A stretch of 64,000 bases of DNA from Opitutus sp. (GTDB lineage: Bacteria > Verrucomicrobiota > Verrucomicrobiia > Opitutales > Opitutaceae), in assembly GCA_024998815.1 (NCBI GenBank), contig JACEUQ010000002.1:1564501-1628500 (forward strand), written 5' to 3'. Below, piece after piece: positions 32,471 to 40,291 of the stretch; position 1 is the first letter of the stretch, and each line of letters begins with the position of its first letter. A program made the position numbers and the translations under genes. The notes beneath the pieces were generated by a model. That model was not told the DNA's origin and made no database searches. It saw only the letters and a list, made by a program, of their open reading frames with translations.

Positions 32471-33564
32471 CGTGCACCTCCGTTGCTGCGTGAGCCGGCT
32501 TTGGCGGCCGTCGAGGTGGACGCCTCGGCGATCTTGTTCATCTGGTCCTGCAGCTTGCCGATGAGTTTGTCGGCCTGGTCGGCGGTGAGTTCGTTCCAGT
32601 GCAGGTCGATGCTGTCGCAGCCGATCCAGGCGAAGGCTTTGGCGCGGTCCTCAGGCGTTTTCTTGAGGGTGGTCCAGTAGAGATCGAGTTTATCGACCTG
32701 CTCGCGGGTGATTAGGATCACCGGCGCGGAATGGGAGGGCTGGGCGGAAGGGGATTTATGGGACGATGGGGCGGCCGGTGCTGGGACTGGTGCCGGTGCT
32801 GGTGCGGCGTGGATGGCGGTGCGGGCGAAAAGCGGCGCGAGCGAAGTGGCGGCGCAAGGGACTTTGTCGTCGAGGCCGTAGCGGTTTTTGGCGTCCCAGG
32901 CGGCGGTATGGGTGGTGTGGATGACCCGCTCGCGGCCACCGACGGCGCGCTGCTTGCCGTCCTTTTCGGTGACCTTGGTCACAAAGTTCACAAACAAGAG
33001 GGCATCGACCCACTCCTTCACCAAGGCGGCGACCTGCTTGCTCAGTTTCAGCTCAAAGCGGTCGTAGGCGCCGACCGCGTCGGGGGCCTCGAACTTGCGG
33101 ATCATCGAATGCCCGACGAGGACTACATGAATACCGCGGTCGCGGAGCTTTTCCAGCAGGGCCAAAAAGCGGGCGAACTCCTCGGCCAGGTAGACGTTGC
33201 CCTTGCCGTAGCCGAAGTCTTCCAGGCTCTCTTTGTTGGCTTTGCGGCAGACTTCCTCGATGAGGAGCTTTTCGGCCCAGTCGATGGAGTCGATCACTAG
33301 GGTTTGAAACCCATGGTCGGCGGCGAGCAGGTGGTTGATGGCGGCGAGCAGCTCGGCCCAGGCGCGGGGCCGGGGGAAACGGGCAACGTCGAGGTGGGCG
33401 GAGCCACCCTCGGTATCGAGGAACACCGGTGCGGGGAAACCGGCGGTGAGGGAGGTCTTGCCGACACCCTCGGGCCCGTAAAGGGCGAGACGGGTGGCGC
33501 TCGGGATCAGGCCGCGCGTGATGGTCACGGGGGCGGCGGGTTTACTGACGGCGGAAACGGACAT
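32467..33564 (-). CDS. Phage RecA-like ATPase (Sak4/AAA_24 type)
   Basis: This 365-residue protein starts MSVSAVSKPAAPVTITRGLI. Walker A is ALYGPEGVGKTSLTAGFP, and LDTEGGSAHLDVARFPRPRA follows. Walker B is LVIDSIDWAEKLLIEEVC, and IHVVLVGHSMIRKF forms the next motif. This is the Sak4-like single-strand annealing/RecA-fold family. A Pro/Ala-rich linker near 245-270 leads to a small C-terminal domain. It is the first gene of an operon running down to 26001; a GGGTAATTACCC palindrome lies about 110 bases upstream. The start at 33564 is preferred over an extended frame. Confidence 0.78.
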   Translation of the reverse strand: MSVSAVSKPAAPVTITRGLIPSATRLALYGPEGVGKTSLTAGFPAPVFLDTEGGSAHLDVARFPRPRAWAELLAAINHLLAADHGFQTLVIDSIDWAEKLLIEEVCRKANKESLEDFGYGKGNVYLAEEFARFLALLEKLRDRGIHVVLVGHSMIRKFEAPDAVGAYDRFELKLSKQVAALVKEWVDALLFVNFVTKVTEKDGKQRAVGGRERVIHTTHTAAWDAKNRYGLDDKVPCAATSLAPLFARTAIHAAPAPAPVPAPAAPSSHKSPSAQPSHSAPVILITREQVDKLDLYWTTLKKTPEDRAKAFAWIGCDSIDLHWNELTADQADKLIGKLQDQMNKIAEASTSTAAKAGSRSNGGAR

Positions 33565-33671
33565 GTTTTGGCAAATCGCCAGAGCGCCGGACGGGAGGCA
33601 TAACCCGGAGCCTCCCATCCGGCTCCGCTGGCGGCGGAGGTTTTGCGGATGTTTTGGGTTACGAGACCACG

Positions 33672-33694
33672 GGGGTAATTACCCGAATTACCCC
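33672..33694. promoter_or_regulatory. Palindromic operator-like site upstream of the ATPase operon
   Basis: A perfect inverted repeat GGGGTAATT-5-AATTACCCC contains the 12-base palindrome GGGTAATTACCC at 33673-33684. It lies about 110 bases upstream of the ATPase start and is a good candidate for a regulator-binding site. Confidence 0.6.
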
Positions 33695-33717
33695 GAAAAC
33701 GGCCCGCGACCGGGGCA

Positions 33718-33750
33718 CAAAAAAGCCGCCTGCGGTGTGCAAGCGGCTTT
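33718..33750 (-). terminator. Intrinsic terminator after the 386-residue gene
   Basis: On the minus strand AAAGCCGC pairs with GCGGCTTT across a short loop and is followed by a T run. It begins 12 bases past the stop at 33762 and separates the two upstream genes from the ATPase operon. Confidence 0.75.
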
Positions 33751-33761
33751 GGTGTAGCAGG

Positions 33762-34922
33762 TTAATCTAAATCTGGCGGTTCGTCCGGATCGGCGGCGAG
33801 GTCGAGGACGGGGGCTGGGTAATTACCCACCGGCGGGGTAAAACGGGCCGATTGAGGCCGTAATTTGAAAAGCGGCCAGTAACCGAGTACCGGGACGCAA
33901 CCTGGGGTTTCGTGAAACGGCGAAGTGGCCTTTTCGAAGCCGTAGCTGGACAAGGTCAGAACGCGTTGTAAACCGCTGGCTATTGCTTTCATACGGTAGC
34001 GGGAATCGTCATCCCGTTTGCCCGCTTTTTGGGAAATCGGGATGCAACCGTGCTGGGCGGCGAAATTGAGCGCCCGCCACGCCTCGGTTTCGGCGCCGGC
34101 CTGCGACTCGAAGCCAAGTTCGGCGCGGGTGTAGGTCCGCTGCGGCGAGCCGGTCATGTGGGCGAGGTTGATTTTGCCGTTGGTCAGCAGTGTCACCACC
34201 AGATGCGCCCAGGTGGCCCCGGTTGGCAGGGGGAGCTTTTCCACCACTCGGGCGGGTTCGCGGTCGAGATCGCGCCAGCGCTCGGCCAGTTCGAGGGTGG
34301 CGGCCAACCGGTTTTTGCGGTCAATTTCGAGGAAATCGGCCAACACCCCGAGGCGCCCGCCGGCCAGGTTGAGGGCGGTATCCACCGGCTGGAGAGCGTC
34401 GTTGGCAGTCGGCACGAAAAAGACCGGGCGCTCGTGCTTTTGGGCGGCGACCCAGGCGACATTTTGGGCGTGGCCGGCCACCGAAGTGGCGAGGGAAACG
34501 AAGACCGGGATGCGGCGTTTGGTGGCGGTGCCGAGCCGCCAGAAGGTCGGCGCCACCGCCTCGGCTGGGCCGTCGAGGGTCAGCGTCGAGGCGATGTCGG
34601 CCAGGACGGCGGGCAGGTCGATGCGCCAAACCAACCGGTCGGCGGCGGTGATTTCAAAGTGTGGGCAAACCTCGCCGGGCTGCGCGTAGGCAATCAGCCG
34701 ACCGTCGCTGGATTCGTCGATCCTGTGCAGCCGCCGGCAGGAGCGTTGGGCCTGCCGACAGGGCACCCACCGCGCGGCCCGGCGGGTGTTGACGAGATAG
34801 CCGGTCGGCAGGGAAGAAAAGCAGTCCGTGCCGAGGTGGTGGTGCCACTCGGCCGGGACTGCGCAAACCCCCGCCAGCACCGGCAACCGCTCAAGCAACC
34901 TCTGCAAGAGTGCATTCGACAT
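33762..34922 (-). CDS. Unknown phage protein, 386 residues
   Basis: It starts MSNALLQRLLERLPVLAGVC at an ATG inside the end of the upstream gene (32-base overlap). No family is recognised. Features are a Cys/His-containing N-terminal third (PAEWHHHLGTDCFSSL, then CRQAQRSCRRLHR), a middle region with FVSLATSVAGHAQNVAWVAA that looks like an ATPase- or nuclease-like alpha/beta fold, and a C-terminal HTH-like patch (AELGFESQAGAETEAWRALN). An identical 12-base palindrome to the upstream operator lies near its 3' end (33817). Its terminator is at 33718. It is paired with the next gene. Confidence 0.65.
   Translation of the reverse strand: MSNALLQRLLERLPVLAGVCAVPAEWHHHLGTDCFSSLPTGYLVNTRRAARWVPCRQAQRSCRRLHRIDESSDGRLIAYAQPGEVCPHFEITAADRLVWRIDLPAVLADIASTLTLDGPAEAVAPTFWRLGTATKRRIPVFVSLATSVAGHAQNVAWVAAQKHERPVFFVPTANDALQPVDTALNLAGGRLGVLADFLEIDRKNRLAATLELAERWRDLDREPARVVEKLPLPTGATWAHLVVTLLTNGKINLAHMTGSPQRTYTRAELGFESQAGAETEAWRALNFAAQHGCIPISQKAGKRDDDSRYRMKAIASGLQRVLTLSSYGFEKATSPFHETPGCVPVLGYWPLFKLRPQSARFTPPVGNYPAPVLDLAADPDEPPDLD
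33817..33828. promoter_or_regulatory. Second GGGTAATTACCC palindrome
   Basis: An exact copy of the 12-base palindrome at 33673, extended by matching T and A on the outside. It lies within the 3' end of the 386-residue gene, 144 bases from the first site. Paired sites suggest cooperative binding by one regulator. Confidence 0.55.
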
Positions 34923-36099
34923 CAATGTAGTCGGGAGTTGGCGACGTTTCGCTGAGGATGAAGCCCGCGCTGCGCAGCCATTTTTCGACCAACATACCGT
35001 CGTTATCGCGCTTAAAACTAGCCTTGTTCGGGGTCTGCACCGTGACAAAGCGGGTGCGGCGCGAGTGACTGAAGGTCACCGCGAAACAAGCCGCCTGGAT
35101 GGTGCGGCCGTGGATGACGTTGGCCTCATTCATGGCGTTGCTGGCGAACACATCGTCGGCCCGGTAAAGCACCGACTCGGCCAATTCGCCGCCGAGGTGA
35201 ACATCGAGCTCGATCAAGGTGATCGATTTGAGCCCAATAATGTCGGTGCACACCAACGACTGTTCGCGGGCGGTGCGGAGTGGTTCGAGGGTGTATTTGT
35301 CGGTGTCGGGAAAGGCGTCGGCGTTGTCGAGGAACTGAGAGCCGCAGGCGTGGGTGTAGAGGTCGCAGTCGCGTTTTTTGGCGTGGATACGCACCTCGTT
35401 ATTTTGCGGGTCGTAGACAATCACGTCGAAGACCTCGCGGCGGAACAGACAACTGTCGGACTCGCCCGGGGCGTCAGCTTTGACGATGCCCTCGCGGACC
35501 AACGGGCCGCCGTGGCGGACGATGAAGCGAAGGGTTTCGCTGCCGTCGTTCTCGGGAAACTGGAACACTTTAACGCTCTCCGGCGGGTAGAACGGGGCGA
35601 GCAAGGCGGCGATTGTTTCTTGGAACGCGGCCAATTCGACCGCATCGAGCCGACCGGCAGGCAGGTTCAACGAGGTGCGGTAGGAGCGGAAAGTGCGGTT
35701 TTCGCGGGCGTAGCGGCGGGCATTGGTGTTCTCGACCAGCTCGGAGTCGATCAGCCAGCGGGACATGACGAAGACGACGTTTTCCAGGTGGCGGTCACGG
35801 GTGAACGCTGGGTCGGTCTCGCGGATCGCGTCGACCAAGGCGGCCACGCCGGCCTCGTCGGACATTTCGTCGACCACGAACATGGCCTGGGCGAGACGCT
35901 TGTCCGGCATCGAGGCCAGCGGCTTCATCAACGTCGCGTGGAGGGCCCGGTGGTCGAGATTTTCCGGGCTCTCGGGCCAGGCAAACTGCAGGGATTCGAG
36001 GAATGCCCGATGCGGCAGGAAAAATCGGTGGAGCAGTGCGGCCGGAATGGAGCGCAGCAGGCCGAGGGAGGTGAACGTGCGAGGATTGTAGTTCGACAT
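34891..36099 (-). CDS. Unknown phage protein, 402 residues
   Basis: It starts MSNYNPRTFTSLGLLRSIPA; the ATG at 36099 is chosen over a longer frame whose extension is Pro/Cys-rich. No family is recognised. A helical N-terminal half (MPDKRLAQAMFVVDEMSDEA) precedes a beta-rich middle (REVFDVIVYDPQNNEVRIHA) with Cys residues (KKRDCDLYTHACGSQ), and a final beta/helix region (TIQAACFAVTFSHSRRTRFV). It overlaps the downstream 386-residue gene. As the first large gene after the excisionase-like gene it could be an early regulator or an anti-host or helper-interaction protein; this is speculation. Confidence 0.65.
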   Translation of the reverse strand: MSNYNPRTFTSLGLLRSIPAALLHRFFLPHRAFLESLQFAWPESPENLDHRALHATLMKPLASMPDKRLAQAMFVVDEMSDEAGVAALVDAIRETDPAFTRDRHLENVVFVMSRWLIDSELVENTNARRYARENRTFRSYRTSLNLPAGRLDAVELAAFQETIAALLAPFYPPESVKVFQFPENDGSETLRFIVRHGGPLVREGIVKADAPGESDSCLFRREVFDVIVYDPQNNEVRIHAKKRDCDLYTHACGSQFLDNADAFPDTDKYTLEPLRTAREQSLVCTDIIGLKSITLIELDVHLGGELAESVLYRADDVFASNAMNEANVIHGRTIQAACFAVTFSHSRRTRFVTVQTPNKASFKRDNDGMLVEKWLRSAGFILSETSPTPDYIDVECTLAEVA

Positions 36100-36279
36100 G
36101 AGGTGGAGGTGCCGCGGGGGAGCGGGCGCGCACCTCGCGATAAGCAGGGAAAACCCGCAAATCCGCGTTGCCGTTAGCCCAGACAACCCCAATGCGGGGA
36201 TGGGGTGTGAAGCCTTCTCAGCTTGGATCAACCGATTACGCGTTTACGTCGGTTTTATGAACGGTCGCTAAGGGTGCGT

Positions 36280-36298
36280 AGTTAATTTGCAATTAACT
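36280..36298. promoter_or_regulatory. Inverted repeat AGTTAATT-3-AATTAACT
   Basis: A perfect eight-base inverted repeat with a three-base gap, in the 313-base intergenic stretch between the 402-residue gene and the excisionase-like gene. It lies about 180 bases upstream of the 402-residue gene and is probably an operator for that transcript. The rest of the gap holds only the terminator at 36346. Confidence 0.5.
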
Positions 36299-36345
36299 TG
36301 GGTTTTGAGGGAACCGGACGCGGGTCTGGGTTACCGTGGTTGCCC

Positions 36346-36372
36346 AAAAAAGCCCGCCGGTAAGAGCGGGCT
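36346..36372 (-). terminator. Intrinsic terminator after the excisionase-like gene
   Basis: On the minus strand AGCCCGC, a nine-base loop and GCGGGCT are followed by six T. It lies about 40 bases past the stop at 36413. Confidence 0.75.
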
Positions 36373-36412
36373 GGAGGGGGCGGCACCGGAAAGCGACGCG
36401 ACGGACTTCGCC

Positions 36413-36658
36413 TCAGCCGCGGGCGGGGATTTTGAGTTTGGTGCGAATGTGGAGCGAAACCTCGGCGGGGTCGTAATAGACGAAGTGGCCGACGCGGTGG
36501 TGGGGGATGCGGCGGAGTTTTGACCATTCGCGCAGGGTGCGGATGGAGGGCTCGCGACCGGCGGGGAAAATTCCGCTGGTGCGCAGGCCGACAATGTCGG
36601 TGAGTTGCGCGTGGATCGGCGGTTGAATGCAGGGAGCGGAAACGGCGGGTGGGTTCAT
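36413..36658 (-). CDS. Excisionase/AlpA-like HTH protein
   Basis: This 81-residue protein starts MNPPAVSAPCIQPPIHAQLT. The body (REPSIRTLREWSKLRRIPHH, then RVGHFVYYDPAEVSLHIRTK) fits the MerR-type winged helix of excisionases and AlpA activators: HTH, wing with VGHFVYYD, and a short last helix. AlpA/Xis proteins beside integrases control excision and, in Gram-negative satellites, switch on the element (family knowledge). It has its own terminator, and a GTTGACACC motif lies 14 bases before the ATG. Confidence 0.72.
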   Translation of the reverse strand: MNPPAVSAPCIQPPIHAQLTDIVGLRTSGIFPAGREPSIRTLREWSKLRRIPHHRVGHFVYYDPAEVSLHIRTKLKIPARG

Positions 36659-36690
36659 ACGCTCAAGGCGGGGTGTCAACGTGGCTGCGC

Positions 36691-36720
36691 AAAAAAGCCC
36701 GCACCGGTGACGGTGCGGGC
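36691..36720 (-). terminator. Intrinsic terminator after the integrase gene
   Basis: On the minus strand GCCCGCACCG, a TCAC loop and CGGTGCGGGC are followed by six T. It closes the integrase transcript about 64 bases past its stop. Confidence 0.8.
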
Positions 36721-36728
36721 GGTGAACC

Positions 36729-36752
36729 AAAAACGACACCTGTGTCGTTTTT
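36729..36752. promoter_or_regulatory. 24-base palindrome near the integrase 3' end
   Basis: Half-sites AAAAACGACAC and GTGTCGTTTTT flank a CT centre. It is the same palindrome as at 26254 except for one central base. It lies between the integrase stop and its terminator and could be a regulator-binding site or an mRNA-stabilising hairpin. Confidence 0.5.
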
Positions 36753-36783
36753 GGGGAGGGGGGTGGCCTGCGATGCCTACCGA

Positions 36784-38001
36784 CTAGGCTGCAATGGGCA
36801 GGGGGCTCGTTTCGGTCGGCGTGATCGTGGCGGTAGCGGCTACGGTGACCGGTGTTGGCAAGATGCCGAAGAACTGCTCGGCCTCGGCAGGGGTTTTGAG
36901 GTCGAGGTAGTGCTTGCGGATGATGCTCTCGGAATTACCCGCCTGAATAGCCGCCTCACCGATCGAACGAAACTTGGCCACGTGCATGGAAATGTAGGTG
37001 TGGCGGAGGACATCGTGGGTGAGGCTGAACTGGTCGCGGAATTTGGCCCGACGCTTTTGGAAGTCGCCCACGACGATGGGAAATTTGCTCAAGGGATAAG
37101 CCCGCAACCAAGCGGCGAGGTTGGGCTGGATGGTGATGCGACGCGGCTCGCGCACCTTGGAGGCGTCGGCCGAGATCGAAATGATGCCGGTGTCGAGGTT
37201 CACGTCGGCGGGCCTGATTTTGGTGATTTCGCCGTTGGGCACGCCGGGGCGGATGCCAGCGAACAGGCAAAGGGCGAAATAAGGAACCCAGCGGCCACCC
37301 TCGAATTGCTCAAAGTGCGCCATCAGATCACTGGCCTGTTGGGTGGACAGCGTCACGGCCACACCGCGTTTACGGCGAATGCGGTAATGCGGGACTTTTA
37401 GGATGATATTTTCGACGATCCACCCCCGCTGAAAGCAGTATTTGAAAAAGGTGGAGACGATGCCGCGGCGGTTGTTGTAGGTCTTCATCGACGGTCGACC
37501 ACGTTCGAGAAACTCAATCAGGACAGGCATGGTTAACTCGGCAACGGCCCGCTTGGGGAAATGCGCGGCGAAACCTTTCAGGTCCGAGACGATCCTGCTG
37601 AGCTGGCACGTGGAAATGTGACCCTGCTCAAACTCGTGAGCCTTCGCCAGGGTATAGTCGCTAATCGCGTCGGCGAGGGGCTTCTGGTGCTCCGGTTCGC
37701 GGTAGTTGGACAAAGCAAAATCGATATAAAAGGAAATCGGACGGGGCTTGCCTTCCATACGCCTGAAAAGCGCTTCGGCCTCGTGCAGTTGTTCGTCGGA
37801 CAAGCGCGTGGCGGTGGTACGAACGCCGGTGGAGGACTGGACAGACTGGATTTCCAGCGTTTGCCGTTCAGCGGAAGCTTCAGCGCGGGACGGAAAGTTT
37901 TTTCGAATGCGCTTACCGTCAAGCCAGCCGGTAAGGCGAAAAACGATCTCCCCTGAGGGATTCGTGAACTCGGAAATGACGAACTGCGGTGCCTGGGACA
38001 T
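36784..38001 (-). CDS. Tyrosine integrase
   Basis: This 405-residue protein starts MSQAPQFVISEFTNPSGEIV. A SAM-like core-binding domain (TMPVLIEFLERGRPSMKTYN) precedes the catalytic domain. The first Arg is in LFAGIRPGVPNGEITK (about residue 250), the HxxR box is HDVLRHTYISMH (about 330), and NSESIIRKHYLD supplies His and the nucleophilic Tyr (about 361). It sits with its start 62 bases from the 3' end of tRNA-Glu, so it likely integrates the element into that gene. Its control region holds inverted repeats at 38005-38058. Confidence 0.93.
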   Translation of the reverse strand: MSQAPQFVISEFTNPSGEIVFRLTGWLDGKRIRKNFPSRAEASAERQTLEIQSVQSSTGVRTTATRLSDEQLHEAEALFRRMEGKPRPISFYIDFALSNYREPEHQKPLADAISDYTLAKAHEFEQGHISTCQLSRIVSDLKGFAAHFPKRAVAELTMPVLIEFLERGRPSMKTYNNRRGIVSTFFKYCFQRGWIVENIILKVPHYRIRRKRGVAVTLSTQQASDLMAHFEQFEGGRWVPYFALCLFAGIRPGVPNGEITKIRPADVNLDTGIISISADASKVREPRRITIQPNLAAWLRAYPLSKFPIVVGDFQKRRAKFRDQFSLTHDVLRHTYISMHVAKFRSIGEAAIQAGNSESIIRKHYLDLKTPAEAEQFFGILPTPVTVAATATITPTETSPLPIAA

Positions 38002-38004
38002 GTA

Positions 38005-38058
38005 GGATTTGCCACGTCAACTGGCAAATCCGCTGTCTACTTTTACCTCTGAGAGGTA
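38005..38058. promoter_or_regulatory. Inverted repeats between integrase and tRNA-Glu
   Basis: GGATTTGCCA and TGGCAAATCC (38005-38014 and 38022-38031) flank a CGTCAAC spacer that reads GTTGACG on the minus strand. TACCTC and GAGGTA flank TGA at 38044-38058. They are likely integrase arm-type sites or operators for the integrase promoter. Confidence 0.5.
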
Positions 38059-38063
38059 GAAAC

Positions 38064-38140
38064 TGGCGTCCCCACGGGGATTCGAACCCCGGTTATCTCC
38101 GTGAAAGGGAGACGTCCTGACCGGGCTAGACGATGGGGAC
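38064..38140 (-). tRNA. tRNA-Glu (UUC)
   Basis: The minus strand folds as a cloverleaf: acceptor GTCCCCA pairs with TGGGGAC, discriminator G, and encoded CCA at 38064-38066. The anticodon loop CTTTCAC carries TTC, and the T arm is GGGGTTCGAATCCCC. It is the probable attachment site of the neighbouring element, whose integrase lies at its 3' side. Confidence 0.95.
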
Positions 38141-38254
38141 GTTTAGAACGGAGGCCGGACCTTAGAACCCGCTTCCGCTCTTGCAAGGGTAAACTTTCAA
38201 CCTCTTTTCGCTTTCGCTCCGCCCTCCCCAGGTCTTCTGTCCTCACCTTTCGCC

Positions 38255-39166
38255 ATGACTTCCGCCCAAATCGCCGCCGCCCTGCCCGCCCGCGCCGTCA
38301 CTTCCATCGACGGCCTCCCGTTCCCGCTCCTCGCCTCGGGCAAGGTCCGCGAAATCTATGACTTGGGCGACGCCCTCCTGCTCATCGCCACCGACCGGCT
38401 TTCCGCCTTCGACGTCATCCTGCCCGACGGCATTCCCGGCAAGGGCATCATCCTCACCCAGATGAGCAACTGGTGGTTCGCCCAGACCGCCCACCTTCTG
38501 CCCAACCACCTGCTGCCCGACCAAGCTGGCGAATTCGCCCGCCGCGGCATCACCGACCGCGATCTGCAACTGCGCTCCATGATCGTGCGTAAACTCACCC
38601 CGCTCACCATCGAGTGCGTGGTGCGCGGCTACCTCGTCGGCAGCGGCTGGTCCGCCTACCAAAAAACCGGCGAGGTCTGCGGCCACCGCCTGCCCACCGG
38701 CTTGCGTCAGGCCGATAAATTGCCCCAGCCACTCTTCACCCCCACCACCAAAGCGCCCAAGGGCCAGCACGACGAGGCCATCAATGACGCCCAGGGCGCG
38801 GTAGCCGTTGGCGCTGCCCTTTACGAAAAGGTCAAAGCCACTAGCCTCGCCTTGTATCAACTCGGCCACGACCGCGCCCGCGCCGCCGGTATGATTTTGG
38901 CCGATACCAAGTTCGAATTCGGCACAGACGCCGCCGGCAACCTCATCCTCATCGACGAGGTGCTCACCCCCGACTCCTCCCGCTACTGGCCGGCCGACGG
39001 CTACCGCGTCGATTGCTCACCTCCCAGCTATGACAAGCAGTTCGTCCGCGACCACCTGCTCGCCATCAAGTGGAACCAAACACCTCCTGCCCCCACGCTT
39101 CCCGCCGAGGTGATTGCGCGCACTCAGGAAAAATACCTCGCCGCCCTAAAAAACCTGCTCGGTTAA
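38255..39166 (+). CDS. purC: SAICAR synthase
   Basis: PurC joins aspartate to CAIR with ATP in purine synthesis. The 303-residue protein has LASGKVREIYDLGDALLLIA, ATDRLSAFDVILPDGIPGKG and ECVVRGYLVGSGWSAY. LIDEVLTPDSSRYW is the conserved aspartate/ATP site. Length is that of the longer (yeast-like) bacterial form. It is the first chromosomal gene after tRNA-Glu, divergent from the element, and stands alone. Confidence 0.95.
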   Translation: MTSAQIAAALPARAVTSIDGLPFPLLASGKVREIYDLGDALLLIATDRLSAFDVILPDGIPGKGIILTQMSNWWFAQTAHLLPNHLLPDQAGEFARRGITDRDLQLRSMIVRKLTPLTIECVVRGYLVGSGWSAYQKTGEVCGHRLPTGLRQADKLPQPLFTPTTKAPKGQHDEAINDAQGAVAVGAALYEKVKATSLALYQLGHDRARAAGMILADTKFEFGTDAAGNLILIDEVLTPDSSRYWPADGYRVDCSPPSYDKQFVRDHLLAIKWNQTPPAPTLPAEVIARTQEKYLAALKNLLG

Positions 39167-39229
39167 CACCCGCCACGGTTACGCCCGCCTCCTTCTTCGC
39201 CCAAGCCAACCCAACACCCCTTCCCGCCC

Positions 39230-40291
39230 ATGCCGACAAAATCATCCCTCATTTTCATCGGTACCGACAGCGGCGCCACCACCTCAAAAACCGGTGGGGT
39301 CTGGGCCGATGGTTCACCCATATCGACCCAACTGCGCCAGAGCTCCACCAACTCGCAGGACGGCACCGCAGCAACGATTATGGGTTGGGTCGAGGGCGTG
39401 GAGGGATTCCTTGCCGACAACCAACTGAGCTGGGACCAAATCGCCGGTGTCGGCCTTGCGTTGCCCGGCCCTTACCAGAGCTACGGGATAATGGATCGGT
39501 CGGCCAATCTGCCCACCTCTTTTACCGGCTGGAATTTTTTTGCCGATTACTCCGCCGCCCTCGCCCAAAAGGCCGGGCGCACCCTTCCACTCGTCGTGGG
39601 CAACGACGGCGATCTGGGCGGCGTCGGTGAAGCCGCCCGCGCACGCGGCGACCAAAAAGCCGCCGTCGTCCTGCTCGCCCCCGGTTCGGGTCTCGGCACC
39701 GCCTACATCGACGCCCGCGGTCTGCCGCTTTCCGGCGACCACTTGGCGGGTATGGAGGCCGGCCATATGCCGGCACCGCTGCACCTGCTGGGGCCAAAAC
39801 TGGCCGCCGCAGCCCCATTCCGCTGCGGCTGCGGACGCGACTGGGGCTGTATCGAAGCGTACACGACGATCTCCGGCTTGCCCCAGTACCTCGATCTACT
39901 GCTGCCCAACTCCCCTGAGCACCCGCTCGCCGCGTCCACCGACAGCCCTAAACACAAGGCGCTTTCCCTGCGTGGGCTCGCGCAAAAAGGGGATGCTCTG
40001 GCGCTGGAAATCTTCGACTTGCAGGCCCGCGCTCTAGGGCTTCACGTCGCCAATCTGGCGATGGCCCTCGACCCTGGTTTCGTCGTGATCGGCGGCGGGT
40101 TAATCGACCCCGAGAGCACCACAGCGGAATTCCGCGAGCGTTACCTCAACGGCATCAGCCGGGCCGCAGAACCCTACCTGTTTCCATCTCAGCGCCGCTG
40201 CATGAAAATCACCGCCGCCTCCCTCGGTGAGCTCTCTCAGGCAATCGGTGCAGCCTTGACCGCGCTCTATACCGCGCAGGCCGCCCAATAA
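39230..40291 (+). CDS. ROK-family sugar kinase-like protein
   Basis: This 353-residue protein has the ROK/hexokinase fold. An N-terminal phosphate loop FIGTDSGATTSKTGGVWADG is followed by LVVGNDGDLGGVGEAARARG with the catalytic Asp, and LLAPGSGLGTAYIDARG. The ROK zinc motif is AGMEAGHMP then FRCGCGRDWGCIEAYTTISG. It probably phosphorylates a hexose or N-acetylhexosamine; the substrate cannot be read from sequence. It lies 63 bases after purC and is followed by a short hairpin-rich gap. Confidence 0.85.
   Translation: MPTKSSLIFIGTDSGATTSKTGGVWADGSPISTQLRQSSTNSQDGTAATIMGWVEGVEGFLADNQLSWDQIAGVGLALPGPYQSYGIMDRSANLPTSFTGWNFFADYSAALAQKAGRTLPLVVGNDGDLGGVGEAARARGDQKAAVVLLAPGSGLGTAYIDARGLPLSGDHLAGMEAGHMPAPLHLLGPKLAAAAPFRCGCGRDWGCIEAYTTISGLPQYLDLLLPNSPEHPLAASTDSPKHKALSLRGLAQKGDALALEIFDLQARALGLHVANLAMALDPGFVVIGGGLIDPESTTAEFRERYLNGISRAAEPYLFPSQRRCMKITAASLGELSQAIGAALTALYTAQAAQ

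Larger units (their letters stand above)
15868..38001 (-). mobile_element. Integrated phage-like element with head genes but no tail genes
   Basis: A 22 kb block lies almost wholly on the minus strand, beside tRNA-Glu (38064-38140). The order from the tRNA is integrase, excisionase/AlpA-like protein, two unknown proteins, replication block, non-coding gap, terminase, portal, protease, decoration proteins, capsid, small membrane proteins. No tail, baseplate, endolysin or CI-type repressor gene is visible. The left boundary is set at the last plausible phage gene because no duplicated tRNA end was found by eye. It could be a capsid-forming satellite, a decayed Mu-headed prophage, or the right part of a larger island that includes the defence operon. 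Confidence 0.7.
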
